A stretch of DNA of 6,773 nucleotides from Acidobacteriota bacterium (GTDB lineage: Bacteria > Acidobacteriota > Vicinamibacteria > Vicinamibacterales > CAVVIG01), in NCBI GenBank assembly GCA_003222455.1, contig QHWF01000213.1:1-6773 (forward strand), read 5' to 3'. Shown here in pieces: positions 6,278 through 6,773 of this stretch (position 1 is its first letter; each line of letters begins with the position of its first letter). The position numbers and the translations under genes were made by a program. The notes under the pieces were generated by a model, which had not been told where the DNA came from, did not search any database, and saw only the letters and a program-made list of their open reading frames with translations.

Positions 6278-6773
6278 GAGGGGTGAGGTGGGTTCGGATT
6301 GCTCTATGCGCGCTCGGCGGCTGCGTGGTGTTTCCGGCGGGCTGCTCGAAACCGTCAACCCCGGCGCCTGCTGCCGCAGCACAGCCCGCAGCCGGAATGT
6401 CCTCTTCGGCCACCAGAGTGGCCGGCAAAGTGCCCGCGCCACCTGCCGGTATTCCGGTCATCATCGTCCTCGAGCCGAAACCAGCCCGCGACCTGCCACC
6501 GCAGACCGACCGGCCGGTGATGGATCAGGTGTCGCTGTCGTTCGGACCTTCGCTGCTGTTCGTCCGGATCAATCAGCCTGCGGAATTCCGCAACAGCGAC
6601 GACACGCTCCACAACGTCCACGTGACGCACGAGGAGACGAAGGAGCCGCAATTCAACGTCGCGATCCCGACCGGCGAGAGCTACACCTATACGTTCCAGC
6701 GCGACGGTTTCTATCACGTCGGCTGTGACATTCATCCGGCGATGGCGGCCGAGATTTTCGCATCCGGCAGTCC
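6274..6773 (+). CDS. Cupredoxin (plastocyanin-like) lipoprotein, cut by window edge
   Basis: An ATG at 6274 opens a frame of 166 codons with no stop before the window end. It overlaps the peptidase stop as ATGA, which explains the absence of a good ribosome binding site. The N-terminus (MRGVRWVRIALCALGGC) has an LGGC lipobox with C17. A second candidate is C24 (PAGCSKP), followed by a Pro/Ala-rich linker to about residue 42. Two segments hold the conserved cupredoxin part: PAEFRNSDDTLHNVHVTH at about 102-119, and RDGFYHVGCDIHPAM at 143-157. Candidate type 1 copper ligands are H113, C151, H154 and M157. The pattern C-x2-H-x2-M with IHP is that of small periplasmic plastocyanin-like proteins sometimes called methylamine utilisation or blue-copper proteins. 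The probable role is electron transfer or copper handling on the periplasmic side of a membrane. The few remaining C-terminal residues lie outside the window. Confidence 0.88.
   Translation, partial: MRGVRWVRIALCALGGCVVFPAGCSKPSTPAPAAAAQPAAGMSSSATRVAGKVPAPPAGIPVIIVLEPKPARDLPPQTDRPVMDQVSLSFGPSLLFVRINQPAEFRNSDDTLHNVHVTHEETKEPQFNVAIPTGESYTYTFQRDGFYHVGCDIHPAMAAEIFASGS

Noticed and set aside
5035..6442. Two long minus-strand open frames opposite the peptidase gene
   Set aside because: The plus-strand frame shows all M20 metal motifs and a sensible start. One of the antisense frames is in codon register and both have low-information composition.
1..6773. Searched for CRISPR arrays, tRNA or rRNA genes, insertion sequences and attachment sites
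   Set aside because: No spaced direct repeats, cloverleaf-like sequence, transposase frame or long terminal inverted repeats were seen by eye.

Overview
The window is GC-rich bacterial DNA, a little over 60% by eye, with third codon positions dominated by G and C. The mix of genes suggests a soil or sediment bacterium of the Acidobacteriota (Vicinamibacteria-like). It combines a very large secreted BNR/sortilin-type beta-propeller protein, a periplasmic M20 peptidase, lipoproteins and a cupredoxin, with AAGGAYACR-type 9-bp purine repeats between genes. That placement is inference from family habits and is not proven by any marker gene.

Layout. The left half is transcribed leftward. A 1086-residue secreted Asp-box propeller protein (327-3587) is followed, 73 bp downstream on the same strand, by the N-terminus of a small lipoprotein that runs off the left edge (1-253). 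The 73-bp gap holds four copies of a 9-bp repeat and a ten-codon leader ORF with a strong ribosome binding site. The right half is transcribed rightward from a 270-bp divergent intergenic region (3588-3857). It holds a VOC-fold ring-cleaving dioxygenase/glyoxalase of the MhqO/MhqA type (3858-4793), a 197-bp gap that opens with the same 9-bp repeat, an M20 metallopeptidase of the glutamate-carboxypeptidase type (4991-6277), and a cupredoxin lipoprotein cut by the right edge (6274-6773). The last two genes overlap by 4 bp (ATGA).

How the genes fit together. Four of the five proteins carry export signals: two lipoproteins, one clear signal peptide and one weak signal-like N-terminus. The VOC enzyme looks cytoplasmic. 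The peptidase and cupredoxin genes are the only pair with a firm sign of co-expression. I found no evidence of a defence system, mobile element, CRISPR array, RNA gene or evident new multi-gene system. The most noteworthy signals are the repeat that begins exactly at two separate stop codons, a His-to-Gln change at a normally conserved active-site position of the M20 peptidase, and the leader ORF before the left-edge lipoprotein.
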